Source: Lactococcus cremoris subsp. cremoris NBRC 100676
GTDB lineage: Bacteria > Bacillota > Bacilli > Lactobacillales > Streptococcaceae
Length of the DNA stretch: 46,137 nucleotides
Direction of reading: 5' to 3'
Assembly: GCF_001591705.1 (NCBI RefSeq)
Contig: NZ_BCVK01000010.1
Location: 1 to 46,137, forward strand
Shown in pieces: positions 7,201-16,439 of this stretch. Both the position numbers and the translations under genes were made by a program. Numbering within the stretch: position 1 is the first letter of the stretch; each line of letters begins with the position of its first letter. The notes under the pieces were generated by a model, which saw only the letters and a program-made list of their open reading frames with translations, made no database searches and had not been told where the DNA came from.

Positions 7201-8136
7201 TTATAATGATTTTAATTTTCCATGGAAATCAGCAATTGATTGATAGCCTTTTTGATTCATTATTTCTTCTAATTCTTTAATGATTCTATCAAAGATTGCA
7301 GGTCCTTCTTTGTGTAAAGCTGTTCCAATTTGAAGCATTGTAGCTCCACATAAGAGGTGTTCAAAGGCATCTTGTCCTGTTTCAATCCCACCTGTTCCAA
7401 TGATTTGAATTTCAGGTTTGAGTCGAGTATAGAAAGCACGGACATTTGCAAGCGCTGTTGGTTTGATGTAAGCTCCACCAATTCCACCAAATCCATCTTT
7501 AGGCTTAATAACTACGCTTTCTGCTTCTGGGTCAATAAAAAGTCCATTTCCAATACTATTCACTGAATTCACATAAGTCAATGGAAACTGATTGAGGATT
7601 TCTGCCATAATATCAAAATGTACAAGGTCAAAATAAGGGGGAAGTTTGACACCTAGCGGTTTTGTAAAGAAAGTAAAAACTTCTTTTAGGAGCTTTTCAG
7701 TTGCTTCAAAATCATAAGCAAGTTGTGGTTTACCAGGAACATTTGGACAAGAAAGATTCAACTCTGTAATTCCTGAAAAATAACTTTCTTGAATTTTCTT
7801 GAGCATAGCGATATTTTCTGCTACACTCATACCCGCAATGGAAAAGAAGATTGGCCCTTCTTGAGCATTTTCTTTTTGATTTTTTAAAACATAGTCTAAG
7901 TAGTAATCAAATCCTAAATTAGGCAGACCCATAGAATTAATTGACCCTAATTCTAAGTCAACATAACGTGGGAGTGGATTACCTTCTCTTTTTTCTAATG
8001 TGGAACTTTTGGTGATATAGGCCCCTGCTTGAGAGGCTTTTAATTCTTCTAAATCCTCAATCGTCATACAATGGACTCCTGAAGCGTTCATAAATGGATT
8101 AGCGAATTTGGCATTTGCAAAAGTTGTATTAAGCAT
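7201..8136 (-). CDS. pyrDA: Dihydroorotate dehydrogenase A (class 1A, fumarate-dependent)
   Basis: The 311-aa cytosolic flavoprotein oxidises dihydroorotate to orotate in pyrimidine synthesis, using fumarate as acceptor in class 1A enzymes. The catalytic base Cys130 lies in [14 protein letters not shown], and the FMN-binding segments ITKSST, NSMGLPN, VKLPPYF and [20 protein letters not shown] are present. The length and sequence agree, as far as I can recall, with the crystallised lactococcal enzyme, which is the strongest species clue in the window. It is monocistronic and divergent from msrA. A TAGAAT -10 is visible upstream. Confidence 0.97.
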   Translation of the reverse strand: MLNTTFANAKFANPFMNASGVHCMTIEDLEELKASQAGAYITKSSTLEKREGNPLPRYVDLELGSINSMGLPNLGFDYYLDYVLKNQKENAQEGPIFFSIAGMSVAENIAMLKKIQESYFSGITELNLSCPNVPGKPQLAYDFEATEKLLKEVFTFFTKPLGVKLPPYFDLVHFDIMAEILNQFPLTYVNSVNSIGNGLFIDPEAESVVIKPKDGFGGIGGAYIKPTALANVRAFYTRLKPEIQIIGTGGIETGQDAFEHLLCGATMLQIGTALHKEGPAIFDRIIKELEEIMNQKGYQSIADFHGKLKSL

Positions 8137-8240
8137 TAAAAAATCGTTCCCCTTTTCTATTTTTAACTATTCTATCACAAAAAAGCCAAATTCAAAATTT
8201 TTAAAATTCGAGTCAAATGATGAGGCGGCATTTTTTTCAC

Positions 8241-8250
8241 ATGATATAAT
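8241..8250 (+). promoter_or_regulatory. Extended -10 promoter of msrA
   Basis: TGATATAAT (8242-8250) contains a perfect TATAAT with a TG extension, 25 bp before the msrA start. The -35 region is poor, as is usual for extended -10 promoters. Confidence 0.65.
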
Positions 8251-8275
8251 TAAATTAGAGCAAATGGAGTGTAAG

Positions 8276-8827
8276 ATGAGTACAGAAAGAGCTATTTTTG
8301 CTGGTGGTTGTTTTTGGTGTATGGTTGAACCTTTCGAAGAACGTCCAGGTATTTTGGCTGTAACAAGCGGCTATACAGGCGGACATATCGAATACCCTAC
8401 TTATGACCAAGTTCTCTCAAAAGCTTCTGGCCATACAGAGGCCGTTGAAATTTTATTTGATAATGAACTGATTTCTTATGATGAGCTTTTAGATATTTAT
8501 TGGTCTTTGATTGACCCAACGGATGCTGACGGTCAAATTTATGACCGAGGTGCAAATTACCGTCCAGTAATTTTTGTTGAAAGTGAAGAACAAAAAACTG
8601 CTGCTAAAAAAAGTAAAATCGCCTTAGAAAAATCTGGAATTTGGGACAAACCAATAGTTGTTCCTATTGAAGAAGCTAAAACTTTTTGGCCAGCTGAAGA
8701 ATATCATCAACAATACTATAAAAAAGACCCTAAACGTTATCAAGCGATGCACAAGGCACGTGAACTTTATTTGGCCTTACAACGTTTCAAAGGAAAATTT
8801 AAATTTTTAAGAAAAAACACTAGATAA
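8276..8827 (+). CDS. msrA: Peptide methionine sulfoxide reductase A
   Basis: The 183-aa enzyme reduces Met-S-sulfoxide in proteins. The active-site signature GCFWC is at residues 10-14, and [29 protein letters not shown] and EEYHQQYY follow as in other MsrA proteins. The ATG at 8276 is preferred because GGAG lies 6 nt upstream and the product starts a few residues before the GCFWC block. An in-frame ATG at 8264 is less likely, and the open frame further upstream overlaps pyrDA and is not coding. The gene is monocistronic with its own terminator. Confidence 0.96.
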   Translation: MSTERAIFAGGCFWCMVEPFEERPGILAVTSGYTGGHIEYPTYDQVLSKASGHTEAVEILFDNELISYDELLDIYWSLIDPTDADGQIYDRGANYRPVIFVESEEQKTAAKKSKIALEKSGIWDKPIVVPIEEAKTFWPAEEYHQQYYKKDPKRYQAMHKARELYLALQRFKGKFKFLRKNTR

Positions 8828-8838
8828 GCTAGTGTTTT
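8813..8838. terminator. Bidirectional terminator between msrA and the Gfo/Idh gene
   Basis: AAAAACACTAG and CTAGTGTTTTT pair around ATAAG. The stem overlaps the msrA stop and reaches the 3' end of the convergent oxidoreductase gene. Confidence 0.9.
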
Positions 8839-9812
8839 TATTTTATATTTGGCCAATCTTTTCCAAACCATTCTTGGTATAGATCTTCTACAATTTTAAC
8901 AGTTGTCATTGTCATTTCAGGAGAAAGTTTTTCACTTTTTTTCTTACCACTATTGATAAGTTCCGCTATTTCATCAATCTCATAACTGAATTCACTTGGC
9001 ATTGGATGTGAAAACTCTTCAATCATTTCGCCATTTCTAATGAGACTTGCCTGATTTGATTTCCAATAATTTGGAACAGAAATTTCTCCTTTTTCCCCGT
9101 AAATTGCAAAAGTATTTGCTTTATCTAAACGGGTGGTAAGCGAGATATTAATCATAATTTCTGCTTTTTTCAAAAGAATTTCATAATCTAAATCTGCTTT
9201 ATTTTCTTCAGGGGACCAGTAAATTCCTTTTGCTTCATCAAAACCTGTTCCAAATAAAAATTGTAGCACAGAGAGTGGATAGCTGGCATGCATGATAAAG
9301 GCTCCGCCACCTTCTTTTATATCTAAAGCCCAACTCTCACGGTTGGTATGAGGTCTAAAATCGTTAATTGCAAGGCGAGATACTTTACCAATCTCATTGG
9401 CATCAAGCCATTTTTTGATTTTGGTCATCACAGGAAGAAAAACAGATTTTTGAGCTTCCATCAAAAAAAGATTTTTTTCATTTGCAATCTTAAATAACTC
9501 TTGAGACTCTTTAAGCGTTAAGGTAAATGGTTTTTCAAGAAGCACATTTTTACCTGCTTCTAGGGCGAGCTTTGCTTTAGGATAATGTTGTTTATTGATA
9601 AGTGGAATATAGATTAAGTCAATTTCTTCTGCCTTTACTAAACTTACATAATCATCATAAACTTCTGGAATTCCTAAATCCAAAGCGGCTTTTTCTGCTT
9701 TTTCTTTATTTCTGGCAGCAATTCCGATAACTTCTGCTTGCCCACTTTCTTTTACACCTGCTACAAATCGGGGAACAATCTTAGCAGCACCCATGATTCC
9801 AATTTTTAACAT
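8838..9812 (-). CDS. Gfo/Idh/MocA family NAD(P)-dependent oxidoreductase
   Basis: The 324-aa protein has an N-terminal Rossmann fold (IGIMGAAKIVPRFVAGV), the family EKP motif (NVLLEKPFTLT) that supports the nicotinamide and catalytic Lys, and a C-terminal alpha/beta dimerisation domain (FIMHASYPLSVLQFLFG). Substrates in this family are sugars or sugar derivatives; nothing here identifies which. It is the last gene of an operon with the ABC-F ATPase and a 60-aa protein, 23 bp after the latter. AGGAGG precedes the ATG. Confidence 0.92.
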   Translation of the reverse strand: MLKIGIMGAAKIVPRFVAGVKESGQAEVIGIAARNKEKAEKAALDLGIPEVYDDYVSLVKAEEIDLIYIPLINKQHYPKAKLALEAGKNVLLEKPFTLTLKESQELFKIANEKNLFLMEAQKSVFLPVMTKIKKWLDANEIGKVSRLAINDFRPHTNRESWALDIKEGGGAFIMHASYPLSVLQFLFGTGFDEAKGIYWSPEENKADLDYEILLKKAEIMINISLTTRLDKANTFAIYGEKGEISVPNYWKSNQASLIRNGEMIEEFSHPMPSEFSYEIDEIAELINSGKKKSEKLSPEMTMTTVKIVEDLYQEWFGKDWPNIK

Positions 9813-9835
9813 TTAACTTCCTCCTGTGACTAAGA

Positions 9836-10018
9836 CTAAATCCCGATAATCACGGTTTCTACAGTTTCAACTCCTGCAGTGGTAACACGGACTCTAGCAA
9901 GATTTTCTACTGTATTAACATCAAAAAATCTGTCTCCACTGATATCATTTTGAATGATTTTTACAGTTGCTTCTGGTGGAAATTTTTGTAAGGTTTCAAT
10001 AAGTTCTTGTGTCGTCAT
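9836..10018 (-). CDS. Conserved 60-aa hypothetical protein
   Basis: A small acidic protein of unknown function lies 6 bp after the ABC-F gene and 23 bp before the oxidoreductase, so it is co-transcribed. It has an N-terminal helix (TTQELIETLQKFPPEATVKI) and then alternating hydrophobic residues suggesting beta strands (ARVRVTTAGVETVETVIIGI). The ABC-F gene end provides ribosome-site sequence. I do not recognise a family. Confidence 0.75.
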   Translation of the reverse strand: MTTQELIETLQKFPPEATVKIIQNDISGDRFFDVNTVENLARVRVTTAGVETVETVIIGI

Positions 10019-10024
10019 AATCTT

Positions 10025-11896
10025 TTAGTCGGCCCTTTCTGATAGATATTCCCAACGTTCATATTTTTCTTCAAGCTCTTTTGTTTTATTGTCTAATTCT
10101 TTTTGTAAGTCAAGTAAGAGTTCTGTATTAGAACCATTTTCATTCATTTCTGTGTCTATCTCAGAAATTCGTTCTTCAATTTCAGCAATTTGACTTTCAA
10201 TGTTTTCCCATTCTTTCTTTTCCATATAAGTCAGTTTGGCTTTGTCCGTATTTTCTCTTTTGTCAGCAATTACGGGACTTTCAGTTTTGCTGACAGCTTT
10301 GTCAGCAATTTTTTCTTCCATTTTGACCGCTAAATAGTCACTGTAAGCACCAAAATAATGGTTGATTTCTCCATTTTCAAAGGCAAGTAATTCATTACTT
10401 ACTTTGTCTTGGAAATAACGGTCATGTGAAACGGTCAAAACAGCACCAGGGAAAGACCCTAGGAAATTTTCAAGTACGGTTAATGTTGCAATATCCAAGT
10501 CATTGGTTGGTTCGTCAAGTAAAAGCACATTAGGTTGTAATAGTAAAATCTTTAGTAAATAGAGTCGTTTTTTCTCACCACCAGAAAGTTTAGAAATGAG
10601 TGTTCCGTGGCTACTTCTTGGAAAGAGAAATTGCTCTAATAGATTAACAATTGAAATATTCTCGCTACTATTATTATGAGCAGCCGAAGCCACTTCTTCA
10701 AGGAAATTTATCATGCGTTTATTTTCATCAAGTCCGCGAATTTCTTGACTGAAATAACCAATTTTGACGGTTTCCCCAATTTCTAAAAGCCCATCAGTTA
10801 ATTCTAATTCTCCAGCAATGACATTGAGGAGTGTTGATTTTCCAACGCCATTATCCCCAACAATCCCTAAGCGCGAACGAGGTTGAACAATTAAATCAAA
10901 ATTGCTGAAAATTTGTCGGTCTGGGTAAGAAAATCCTGCATTCTTAAAATTAATCACTTTTTTACCTAAGCGACTTGAAGCAATATTTAATTCCAAATCC
11001 TCTTGATTTTTTGAAGTTTTCATTGAATCTTTGAGGTCTTTAAAGCGGTCAATACGTGCCTGTTGTTTGGTTGCCCGAGCTTGTGGTGATTTACGAATCC
11101 AAGTTAATTCGGACTGGTAAAGTTGTTTGGCTTTATGACTCGCTGCGGCTTCACGTTCTTCATCTTCTGCTTTTTTCGCTAAATAATCTTGATAATTTCC
11201 TTGATACTCTTTTAATCCGGCATCTTCAAGCTCAAAAATTCGTGTTGCAACATTATCCAAAAAATAACGGTCATGGGTAACAAAAAGAACTGTTCTTCGA
11301 GAATTTTTAAGATAATTTTGTAACCAAGCAATGGTCTCAACATCAAGGTGGTTGGTTGGTTCATCAAGTAATAACAAATCTGAATCATTGACTAAAGCTT
11401 GAGCCAATTGAACACGTCTTTTTTGTCCACCAGAAAGACTTTCAATGATTGTTGTAGCTTCTGGAAGTTGAAGTTTAGTTAAAATTGTTTTGACATCTGC
11501 TTCTACTTGCCATGCATTCAAGGCATCCATTTCTGACTGAGCACGCTCTAATTTAGACAAATTTTCAAAATCCAAAAGCGCCGCTTCATAGTTTTTAATT
11601 GCCCTCATTTGTGGAAGTGAATCATCTAAAATACTATCTAAAATACTTGCTTTGGGATTAAAATCTGGTTCTTGAGTTAAATAAGTAATTTTATAATTTT
11701 GTGGATGGTCAAAAGGCGATTTATCTCCATCAAAACCAGAAAGTCCTGAAATAACATTTAAGAGTGTTGTTTTACCTGTTCCATTTACTCCTAAAAGTCC
11801 AATTCGATCAAGATCATGAATGATGAAATTGATTTTATTGAAAACCGTTTTTTCTCCAACTGATTTACTTAAATTTTGTGCGATGAAGTCTGCCAT
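10025..11896 (-). CDS. ABC-F family ATPase, Uup-like, with C-terminal coiled coil
   Basis: The 623-aa soluble protein has two ABC domains in tandem and no membrane segments. The first has Walker A GVNGTGKTTLL (about residue 36), signature SLSGGQKRRVQL and Walker B LLLLDEPTNHLD. The second has GDNGVGKSTLL, KLSGGEKKRLYL and VLLLDEPTNDLD. The linker between them is basic and helical, as in translation-factor ABC-F proteins, and the last 90 residues (from about 535) form a charged coiled coil like the Uup C-terminal domain. Such proteins act on ribosomes rather than in transport. A TATAAT lies upstream, inside the region that also ends the lysR gene. Confidence 0.93.
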   Translation of the reverse strand: MADFIAQNLSKSVGEKTVFNKINFIIHDLDRIGLLGVNGTGKTTLLNVISGLSGFDGDKSPFDHPQNYKITYLTQEPDFNPKASILDSILDDSLPQMRAIKNYEAALLDFENLSKLERAQSEMDALNAWQVEADVKTILTKLQLPEATTIIESLSGGQKRRVQLAQALVNDSDLLLLDEPTNHLDVETIAWLQNYLKNSRRTVLFVTHDRYFLDNVATRIFELEDAGLKEYQGNYQDYLAKKAEDEEREAAASHKAKQLYQSELTWIRKSPQARATKQQARIDRFKDLKDSMKTSKNQEDLELNIASSRLGKKVINFKNAGFSYPDRQIFSNFDLIVQPRSRLGIVGDNGVGKSTLLNVIAGELELTDGLLEIGETVKIGYFSQEIRGLDENKRMINFLEEVASAAHNNSSENISIVNLLEQFLFPRSSHGTLISKLSGGEKKRLYLLKILLLQPNVLLLDEPTNDLDIATLTVLENFLGSFPGAVLTVSHDRYFQDKVSNELLAFENGEINHYFGAYSDYLAVKMEEKIADKAVSKTESPVIADKRENTDKAKLTYMEKKEWENIESQIAEIEERISEIDTEMNENGSNTELLLDLQKELDNKTKELEEKYERWEYLSERAD

Positions 11897-11939
11897 TTTT
11901 TGCCCTAATTTCTCTTATATTACTTTTGATTATATCATA

Positions 11940-11970
11940 AAAAAGCCTGTCAGTAACGACAGGTATCATT
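11940..11970 (-). terminator. Terminator of the LysR gene, built from the repeated 10-mer
   Basis: CCTGTC and GACAGG pair around AGTAAC (11946-11963), and on the minus strand TTTTTT follows. The left arm contains CTGTCAGTAA (11947-11956), one of 11 copies of this 10-mer in the window. Immediately downstream TATAAT provides a -10 for the ABC-F gene, so terminator and promoter are packed together. Confidence 0.8.
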
Positions 11971-12005
11971 TTTACTAGCAAAGTGAGCGATTCTTTGATG
12001 ACTCC

Positions 12006-12035
12006 TTTCTGTCGGTAAAAAATTACTGACAGAAA
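12006..12035. repeat. Inverted repeat containing TTACTGACAG
   Basis: TTTCTGTCGGTAA (12006-12018) and TTACTGACAGAAA (12023-12035) form a dyad with one G-T mismatch. It lies 8 bp beyond the lysR stop codon. The right arm is an exact copy of the repeated 10-mer. Confidence 0.75.
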
Positions 12036-12043
12036 AGATTTGA

Positions 12044-12997
12044 TTAGTCGTCACTATTTTTTTTACTCTCACGAATATCAAAGGGATGAACAATCTCTTC
12101 TAATTCTTTGATATAGAGTTCAGCTTGTCTGGTTAGTTGAAAATCGTTGAGTGAAATCCAGCCAATTTCTATATTATCATCAACTGCTAAAGGAATAGCG
12201 ACAATATTATCACCATTTAAATCCTGACTGACAATACCTGTTGAAATGGTATAACCATTTAAGCCAATCATTAGATTAAAAATTGTGGCTCGATCTCCCA
12301 CTTTTATGTCTTTTTTAGCGTAAACAGTCGATAAAATCTCTTCAGAAAAATAGAAAGAATTATGCTCGCCTTGCTCATAAGACAAGCGTGGAAATTTTTC
12401 TAAATCTTCTAAGATTACAAATTGTCGGTCAGCTAATGGATTGGTCGAACTTACAAAAATATGAGGCTCAGCCAAAAATAAGGAATGAAAGGTTAGCCGA
12501 TTTTCTTTTAAAATTTTGTCAATCACATTTGCGTTATAAGAATTTTTGTAAAGAATGCCAAGTTCACTGCGCAAGGCCTTCACATCTTCTATAATTTCAT
12601 AAGTGCGGGCCTCTCGTAAAGTATATTCGTATTCGTCAATTCCTTGACTTTCTGTTTTTTTAACCATATTTACAAAAGCATTGACGGCAAAAGCATAGTG
12701 CTGTGTCGAGATGGCACATAGTTTTCTTGATGGCTTTTTGTCCAACCACCGCGCTTCCAATAAATCAGATTGTTCAACAACTTGTCTAGCATAACCTAAA
12801 AACTCGGTTCCTTCTGCGGTCAGCGAAATTCCTTTGCTTGAACGTTGTAAAAGGGGCAATCCTACTTCTATTTCAATGTCTTTGATTGACTTTGACAGAC
12901 TAGGCTGTGTAATATAGAGAATCTCAGCTGCCTGATTGATTGAGCCAATCTTAGCCACTTCAATAAAATATTTGAGTTGTTGTAAACTTATCGTCAT
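12044..12997 (-). CDS. LysR-family transcriptional regulator (CpsY/MtaR-like)
   Basis: The 317-aa protein has an N-terminal winged helix (SLQQLKYFIEVAKIGSINQAAEILYITQPSLSKSIKDIE) and a LysR substrate domain. The segments CAISTQHYAFAVNAFVNMV, YTLREARTYEIIEDV, SYEQGEHNSFYFSEEILS and DRATIFNLMIGLNGYTISTGI resemble the streptococcal CpsY/MtaR/MetR group, linked to sulfur amino acid metabolism and other envelope functions. The ATG at 12997 is chosen because GAGGA lies about 8 nt upstream. It follows the dehydrogenase gene on the same strand. The target genes are not evident. Confidence 0.9.
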   Translation of the reverse strand: MTISLQQLKYFIEVAKIGSINQAAEILYITQPSLSKSIKDIEIEVGLPLLQRSSKGISLTAEGTEFLGYARQVVEQSDLLEARWLDKKPSRKLCAISTQHYAFAVNAFVNMVKKTESQGIDEYEYTLREARTYEIIEDVKALRSELGILYKNSYNANVIDKILKENRLTFHSLFLAEPHIFVSSTNPLADRQFVILEDLEKFPRLSYEQGEHNSFYFSEEILSTVYAKKDIKVGDRATIFNLMIGLNGYTISTGIVSQDLNGDNIVAIPLAVDDNIEIGWISLNDFQLTRQAELYIKELEEIVHPFDIRESKKNSDD

Positions 12998-13042
12998 TAT
13001 TTTTTTCCTCATTAGATTTTTAATTCAAAAATCAAAAATCTG

Positions 13043-13096
13043 GTCAGTAACTTTGTATTTACTGACAGAACTTTCAGTAATTATTTTTTACTGACC
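13043..13096. repeat. Cluster of four TTACTGAC-type repeats
   Basis: GTCAGTAA (13043-13050), TTACTGACAG (13059-13068), TCAGTAA (13074-13080) and TTACTGACC (13088-13096) alternate in orientation and could form competing hairpins. The last copy encodes the C-terminal residues of the dehydrogenase and the third abuts its stop codon. Confidence 0.7.
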
Positions 13097-14160
13097 AAGC
13101 TTTCCAGTACTTTTATGGCTGAAATTATTTTTTCCCCGCTCACTTTTTCATCGATTAAGCGATAAGATTCAACAGGACTAGCTGCAAATTCTGCCGCTTC
13201 TTTCAGTTTTTTCAAATTAGGATTGGATAAATTTATTTCTTCTAAAGAAGCAGGCAAATGATTTTCTCGATAGAAAGGTAATAGTTTCTCAATTTCTAAA
13301 TAATCCCTTGTATAAGCCAATTGAACTAAAACACCATAAGCAACTTTTGAACCATGTAAAATAGCGTGCGTTTCTGGACAAAGCGAAAGTCCATTATGGA
13401 GCGCGTGAGCACCTGACATTCGCCCATAAGTTCCAGCAAATCCACCCACCGTTCCCGAAAGTTCAATGATTGTGTCTACAATACGTCCAAAAGCTGGACT
13501 TACTTTTTGCTTACTTAAATCCTCCAAAGCCGCCTTTGAATCTGCAAATAATATTTTAAAAATTTCTTTGGCACTGACAAAACCTAAACGAACGGAAGCT
13601 GACAATTCTTCTTGGGGGACTTGACGAATAATTCCTTCCATTTCATACCATTTTGCGAGTGTATCTCCAATTCCAGCAACAAAATAATCATAGGGAGTCG
13701 CTAATAAAAAATCATAATCCACTAAGGTCAAATAACTGACTTTATTTAAATATCCGACTTTATCAAAAGTATGGTCTGGATGATAAAGCGCAGCAACTGG
13801 TGTATAAGGTGCACAATTCGATACTAAAGTAGGAATGATTATCAACACACAATCAAGCTCTTGTGCCACTACTTTACAAGTATCAATCAAACGCCCGCCC
13901 CCTATCGCAAGAATAGCCTCAACATTACCGATTTCTTTGGCTAGCTTTTTCCCGTTTTCAACAGATGCTGTGCCGTCATAATGAAAAATAGGATAAGAAA
14001 GAGTTTTAGGATAAAAATCTTGAAAAACTTGAAATGATTTCTCACCAGTAATCACGGCAAGTTCCTTAAATGGCGCAAGGTAAGCTTCTAAATCTTGCAA
14101 AATTTCTTGACCACTCACGTATCTATTTGCTCCGGGACGGACTTCTTCTGAGAGTTTCAT
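13081..14160 (-). CDS. Iron-containing alcohol dehydrogenase, glycerol dehydrogenase-like
   Basis: The 359-aa protein belongs to the Fe-ADH/GldA superfamily. It has the NAD-binding GGGRLIDTCK, PTLVSNCAPYTPVA, and the three metal ligands expected in the family: Asp in GIGDTLAKWYE, His in SGAHALHNG and His in AILHGSKVAYG. It most resembles GldA and YbdH-type enzymes that reduce small hydroxy or oxo acids, but the substrate cannot be read from the sequence. A strong AGGAGG precedes the ATG. It is followed on the same strand by the LysR gene, across a cluster of short repeats. Confidence 0.88.
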   Translation of the reverse strand: MKLSEEVRPGANRYVSGQEILQDLEAYLAPFKELAVITGEKSFQVFQDFYPKTLSYPIFHYDGTASVENGKKLAKEIGNVEAILAIGGGRLIDTCKVVAQELDCVLIIIPTLVSNCAPYTPVAALYHPDHTFDKVGYLNKVSYLTLVDYDFLLATPYDYFVAGIGDTLAKWYEMEGIIRQVPQEELSASVRLGFVSAKEIFKILFADSKAALEDLSKQKVSPAFGRIVDTIIELSGTVGGFAGTYGRMSGAHALHNGLSLCPETHAILHGSKVAYGVLVQLAYTRDYLEIEKLLPFYRENHLPASLEEINLSNPNLKKLKEAAEFAASPVESYRLIDEKVSGEKIISAIKVLESLVSKK

Positions 14161-14218
14161 AATTTTCCTCCTAATTAAATAATTATTTAGAATATTCTAT
14201 CACTTAAGGCACAAAAAA

Positions 14219-14247
14219 ACAACATTTTTTAAGTAAATGTTGTTTTT
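14219..14247 (-). terminator. Terminator of the membrane-anchored protein gene
   Basis: ACAACATTT (14219-14227) and AAATGTTGT (14235-14243) pair, with A-rich and T-rich flanks on both sides. It lies 18 bp beyond the stop of the upstream gene. Confidence 0.85.
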
Positions 14248-14264
14248 ATTCTAAATCAATGTTT

Positions 14265-14783
14265 TTAGGCACTGTAATCCAGAGTTTTGATTATATTTCC
14301 CTTGTCATCTGTCAAATCAATTCGCAGTTTGAGTTGAGCCACTCCAGCCTTCTTCATTGAGTCTAAGACTTTATCTGCAACGTCCTTAACTTGATCACCG
14401 CTTGCAAGTAAAAGGGCACCAACGGTTGCTTTATTAAGCTTAGAAGATTCTAAAGTATAGGTCAGCTTTGAGTCAGTACTCGTCGCTTTTGCCGAATTGA
14501 TTAATCCCTGAGATTGACTCTTGATGGTATCCGAATTCTCATTTAATTTGCTTGCAATAGCTGACGGAGTAGCCGAACCAATTTGATCCGCTGCATCCGT
14601 TAAGTTTTGAGAATCTGGTATAAATTTTGCTGCAATATTATCTGTTTGACTAGAAATAACGTGTCGTCCTACCATTACAATACCAAAAACAATCAGAGCC
14701 AGAAATATAATAAGGGAGAGTAATATTGCAAATACTTTACCCCCTCTGCGTTTCTTCTCTGTTTTTCTTTTTCTAGAATTCAT
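14265..14783 (-). CDS. Single-pass membrane-anchored protein of unknown function
   Basis: The 172-aa protein starts with a very basic cytosolic stretch (NSRKRKTEKKRRGGK), then one hydrophobic segment (about residues 16-40), then about 130 residues outside the membrane rich in Ser, Thr, Ala, Asn and Asp. No Cys or enzyme motif is present. The topology is that of a type II membrane protein. It is monocistronic with its own terminator. I do not recognise a family. Confidence 0.75.
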   Translation of the reverse strand: MNSRKRKTEKKRRGGKVFAILLSLIIFLALIVFGIVMVGRHVISSQTDNIAAKFIPDSQNLTDAADQIGSATPSAIASKLNENSDTIKSQSQGLINSAKATSTDSKLTYTLESSKLNKATVGALLLASGDQVKDVADKVLDSMKKAGVAQLKLRIDLTDDKGNIIKTLDYSA

Positions 14784-14847
14784 TTATTTTCCTTTTCTAG
14801 CTTTGAGCTGTAATAGTATTATAGCATTTTGAAGTTAAAATAAAACT

Positions 14848-14875
14848 AAAAAAGTAGTTTTTCAACTACTTTTTA
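14848..14875. terminator. Terminator after the dipeptidase gene
   Basis: AAAAAGTAGTT and AACTACTTTTT form an 11-bp stem around a TTTC loop. It lies 18 bp beyond the pepD stop on the minus strand. Confidence 0.88.
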
Positions 14876-14892
14876 AGATCTTTTAGATAAAA

Positions 14893-16317
14893 TTAATCAT
14901 TAAAGTCAAAACGTAATTTCATATTAGCTGAACCAAGAACGACCATACGTCCCAAAAGTTCCGTTTGTGCTTTGAAAGCAGCTTCTGCTAATTTTTCATT
15001 GGCTTGTGTCAAATAAGCAATTTTATCTTCTGCAAGCTCAAAGTTTTTATCAGTTTCATTTTGAATTTCATGGAATTTCGCCATGGTGTTTAATTCAAAA
15101 GTGTTGCGTAAATCAACAAATAAATCATAATTCGCATCACCAAGAACAGCTGTTGTTGCGCTCAACCAATACATATTTGTTGGATCATATTCTCCCTTCG
15201 CGTCACGATAAGAAGCTGGCGTATCATTAATTGCTGTGTAAAATGGTACAACATGATTGAATGTATTTGCACCAAAAGCAAGCCATTGTACACCTGTGAG
15301 TTCAAAAGGAACATTATTTCTAACTTGCAAAATATGAACACTGTGATTTCGATTGATTCCGATTGGACGGAAAAGTTTTCTTTCCTCTGGACGATTTGTT
15401 GTGCCATAAGGGTCATATTTTGTATTTTCAAAATGACTTGACAAGACAAATTTAACATCTTCGACAGTGATTTTACGGCTAGCTTCACAAATGAATGGAA
15501 GTTCTTGATTTTGTGGATCTTCAGATACATTTCCCAAGAAATTTTGACCATACCAAGTTCGAGGATTATTATAAACAGAGTCTTTGATTGAAGATGAACC
15601 AAAGATATGACGAAGATTATAATGACTTTCATAACCTTCAAAATCAGGGTTCAAATGATTTTCATCAATTAACTGTTTCAAATCATCAGAACACATATAA
15701 TCATCATTATCAAATTTGAATTCGTCAATATTCATTCGGTTTGGTGCCACCACATAAGAATCATCAGGAATGCGAACCGCTGCCCAATGATGTCCACCGA
15801 TTGTTTCCAACCACCAAACTTCTTCATTGTCAGCAAAAGCAATCCCGTTTGGTTCATAGGTTCCGTAAGTTGTCAGTAATTGGCCTAAACGTTCGACTCC
15901 TTCGCGAGCACTTTTGATATAAGGCAAGACAAGAGTCACAAGGTCTTCTTCGCCCATCCCATTTTCCACATAAGGGTCAAGTCCGAGAATTCTTGGATTC
16001 GTAGTAATTGTTTCTGTTGCTGACATCGCAACATTTTCACTATTAATTCCTGCTGCAGGCCAAATTCCTTCTTTTAGGACAGCATTGGGTGTCGAAGTAT
16101 AGCGCAAAGGATTATCTGGCAAATCTAATTCTAAACCAGATAAGACCGCCTTATAATGACGAACTTGATTTTCTGGTTCAATGACAATAAAGCGTTGTGG
16201 GTCAAGCGCTTCATGACCATCATCATTACGGGCAATCATTGTTGACCCGTCAATTGAGGCTTTTTTCCCAACGAGCACTGTTGTACATGACCCTTTACGG
16301 CGATTTTCAATTTTCAT
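14893..16317 (-). CDS. pepD: Dipeptidase D, peptidase family C69
   Basis: The 474-aa protein matches lactic acid bacterial PepD enzymes, which cleave a broad range of dipeptides in the cytosol. The N-terminal nucleophile fold is marked by [20 protein letters not shown], with Cys11 as the probable nucleophile exposed after removal of a short leader, followed by MIARNDD. Further family blocks are [19 protein letters not shown] and NRMNID. The ATG at 16317 is preferred to an upstream ATG because GGGAG lies 7 nt before it and the length then equals the known enzymes. A TTGATA-17-TATAAA promoter is upstream. Lactococci have more than one pepD copy; which this is I cannot say. Confidence 0.93.
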   Translation of the reverse strand: MKIENRRKGSCTTVLVGKKASIDGSTMIARNDDGHEALDPQRFIVIEPENQVRHYKAVLSGLELDLPDNPLRYTSTPNAVLKEGIWPAAGINSENVAMSATETITTNPRILGLDPYVENGMGEEDLVTLVLPYIKSAREGVERLGQLLTTYGTYEPNGIAFADNEEVWWLETIGGHHWAAVRIPDDSYVVAPNRMNIDEFKFDNDDYMCSDDLKQLIDENHLNPDFEGYESHYNLRHIFGSSSIKDSVYNNPRTWYGQNFLGNVSEDPQNQELPFICEASRKITVEDVKFVLSSHFENTKYDPYGTTNRPEERKLFRPIGINRNHSVHILQVRNNVPFELTGVQWLAFGANTFNHVVPFYTAINDTPASYRDAKGEYDPTNMYWLSATTAVLGDANYDLFVDLRNTFELNTMAKFHEIQNETDKNFELAEDKIAYLTQANEKLAEAAFKAQTELLGRMVVLGSANMKLRFDFND

Positions 16318-16336
16318 ATTAGTTCTCCCTTTATAT

Positions 16337-16365
16337 TTTATAGAATACATTGACAAAAATATCAA
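16337..16365 (-). promoter_or_regulatory. Promoter of pepD
   Basis: On the minus strand TTGATA (16360-16365) and TATAAA (16337-16342) are separated by 17 bp, ending 19 bp before the pepD start codon. Confidence 0.7.
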
Positions 16366-16439
16366 CAATTGTGTTTCTAGCAGAAATACAATATTAATTG
16401 ATTTTTTTCAGAATTTCTATCAGTAAAATTTGTTTACTT

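Noticed and set aside
8108-8275. An N-terminal extension of MsrA of 56 residues
   Set aside because: It would overlap the start of pyrDA and the msrA promoter; the GGAG site and the family length support the ATG at 8276.
9836-10018. The 60-aa gene as an antitoxin
   Set aside because: No toxin-like partner is adjacent; it sits tightly between an ABC-F gene and an oxidoreductase gene.
15162-15641. A 159-aa open frame inside the dipeptidase gene
   Set aside because: It lies on the same strand in another frame of a clear family C69 gene; its composition (Ile, Leu, Phe, Lys-rich) is that of a shadow frame, and no ribosome site is seen.
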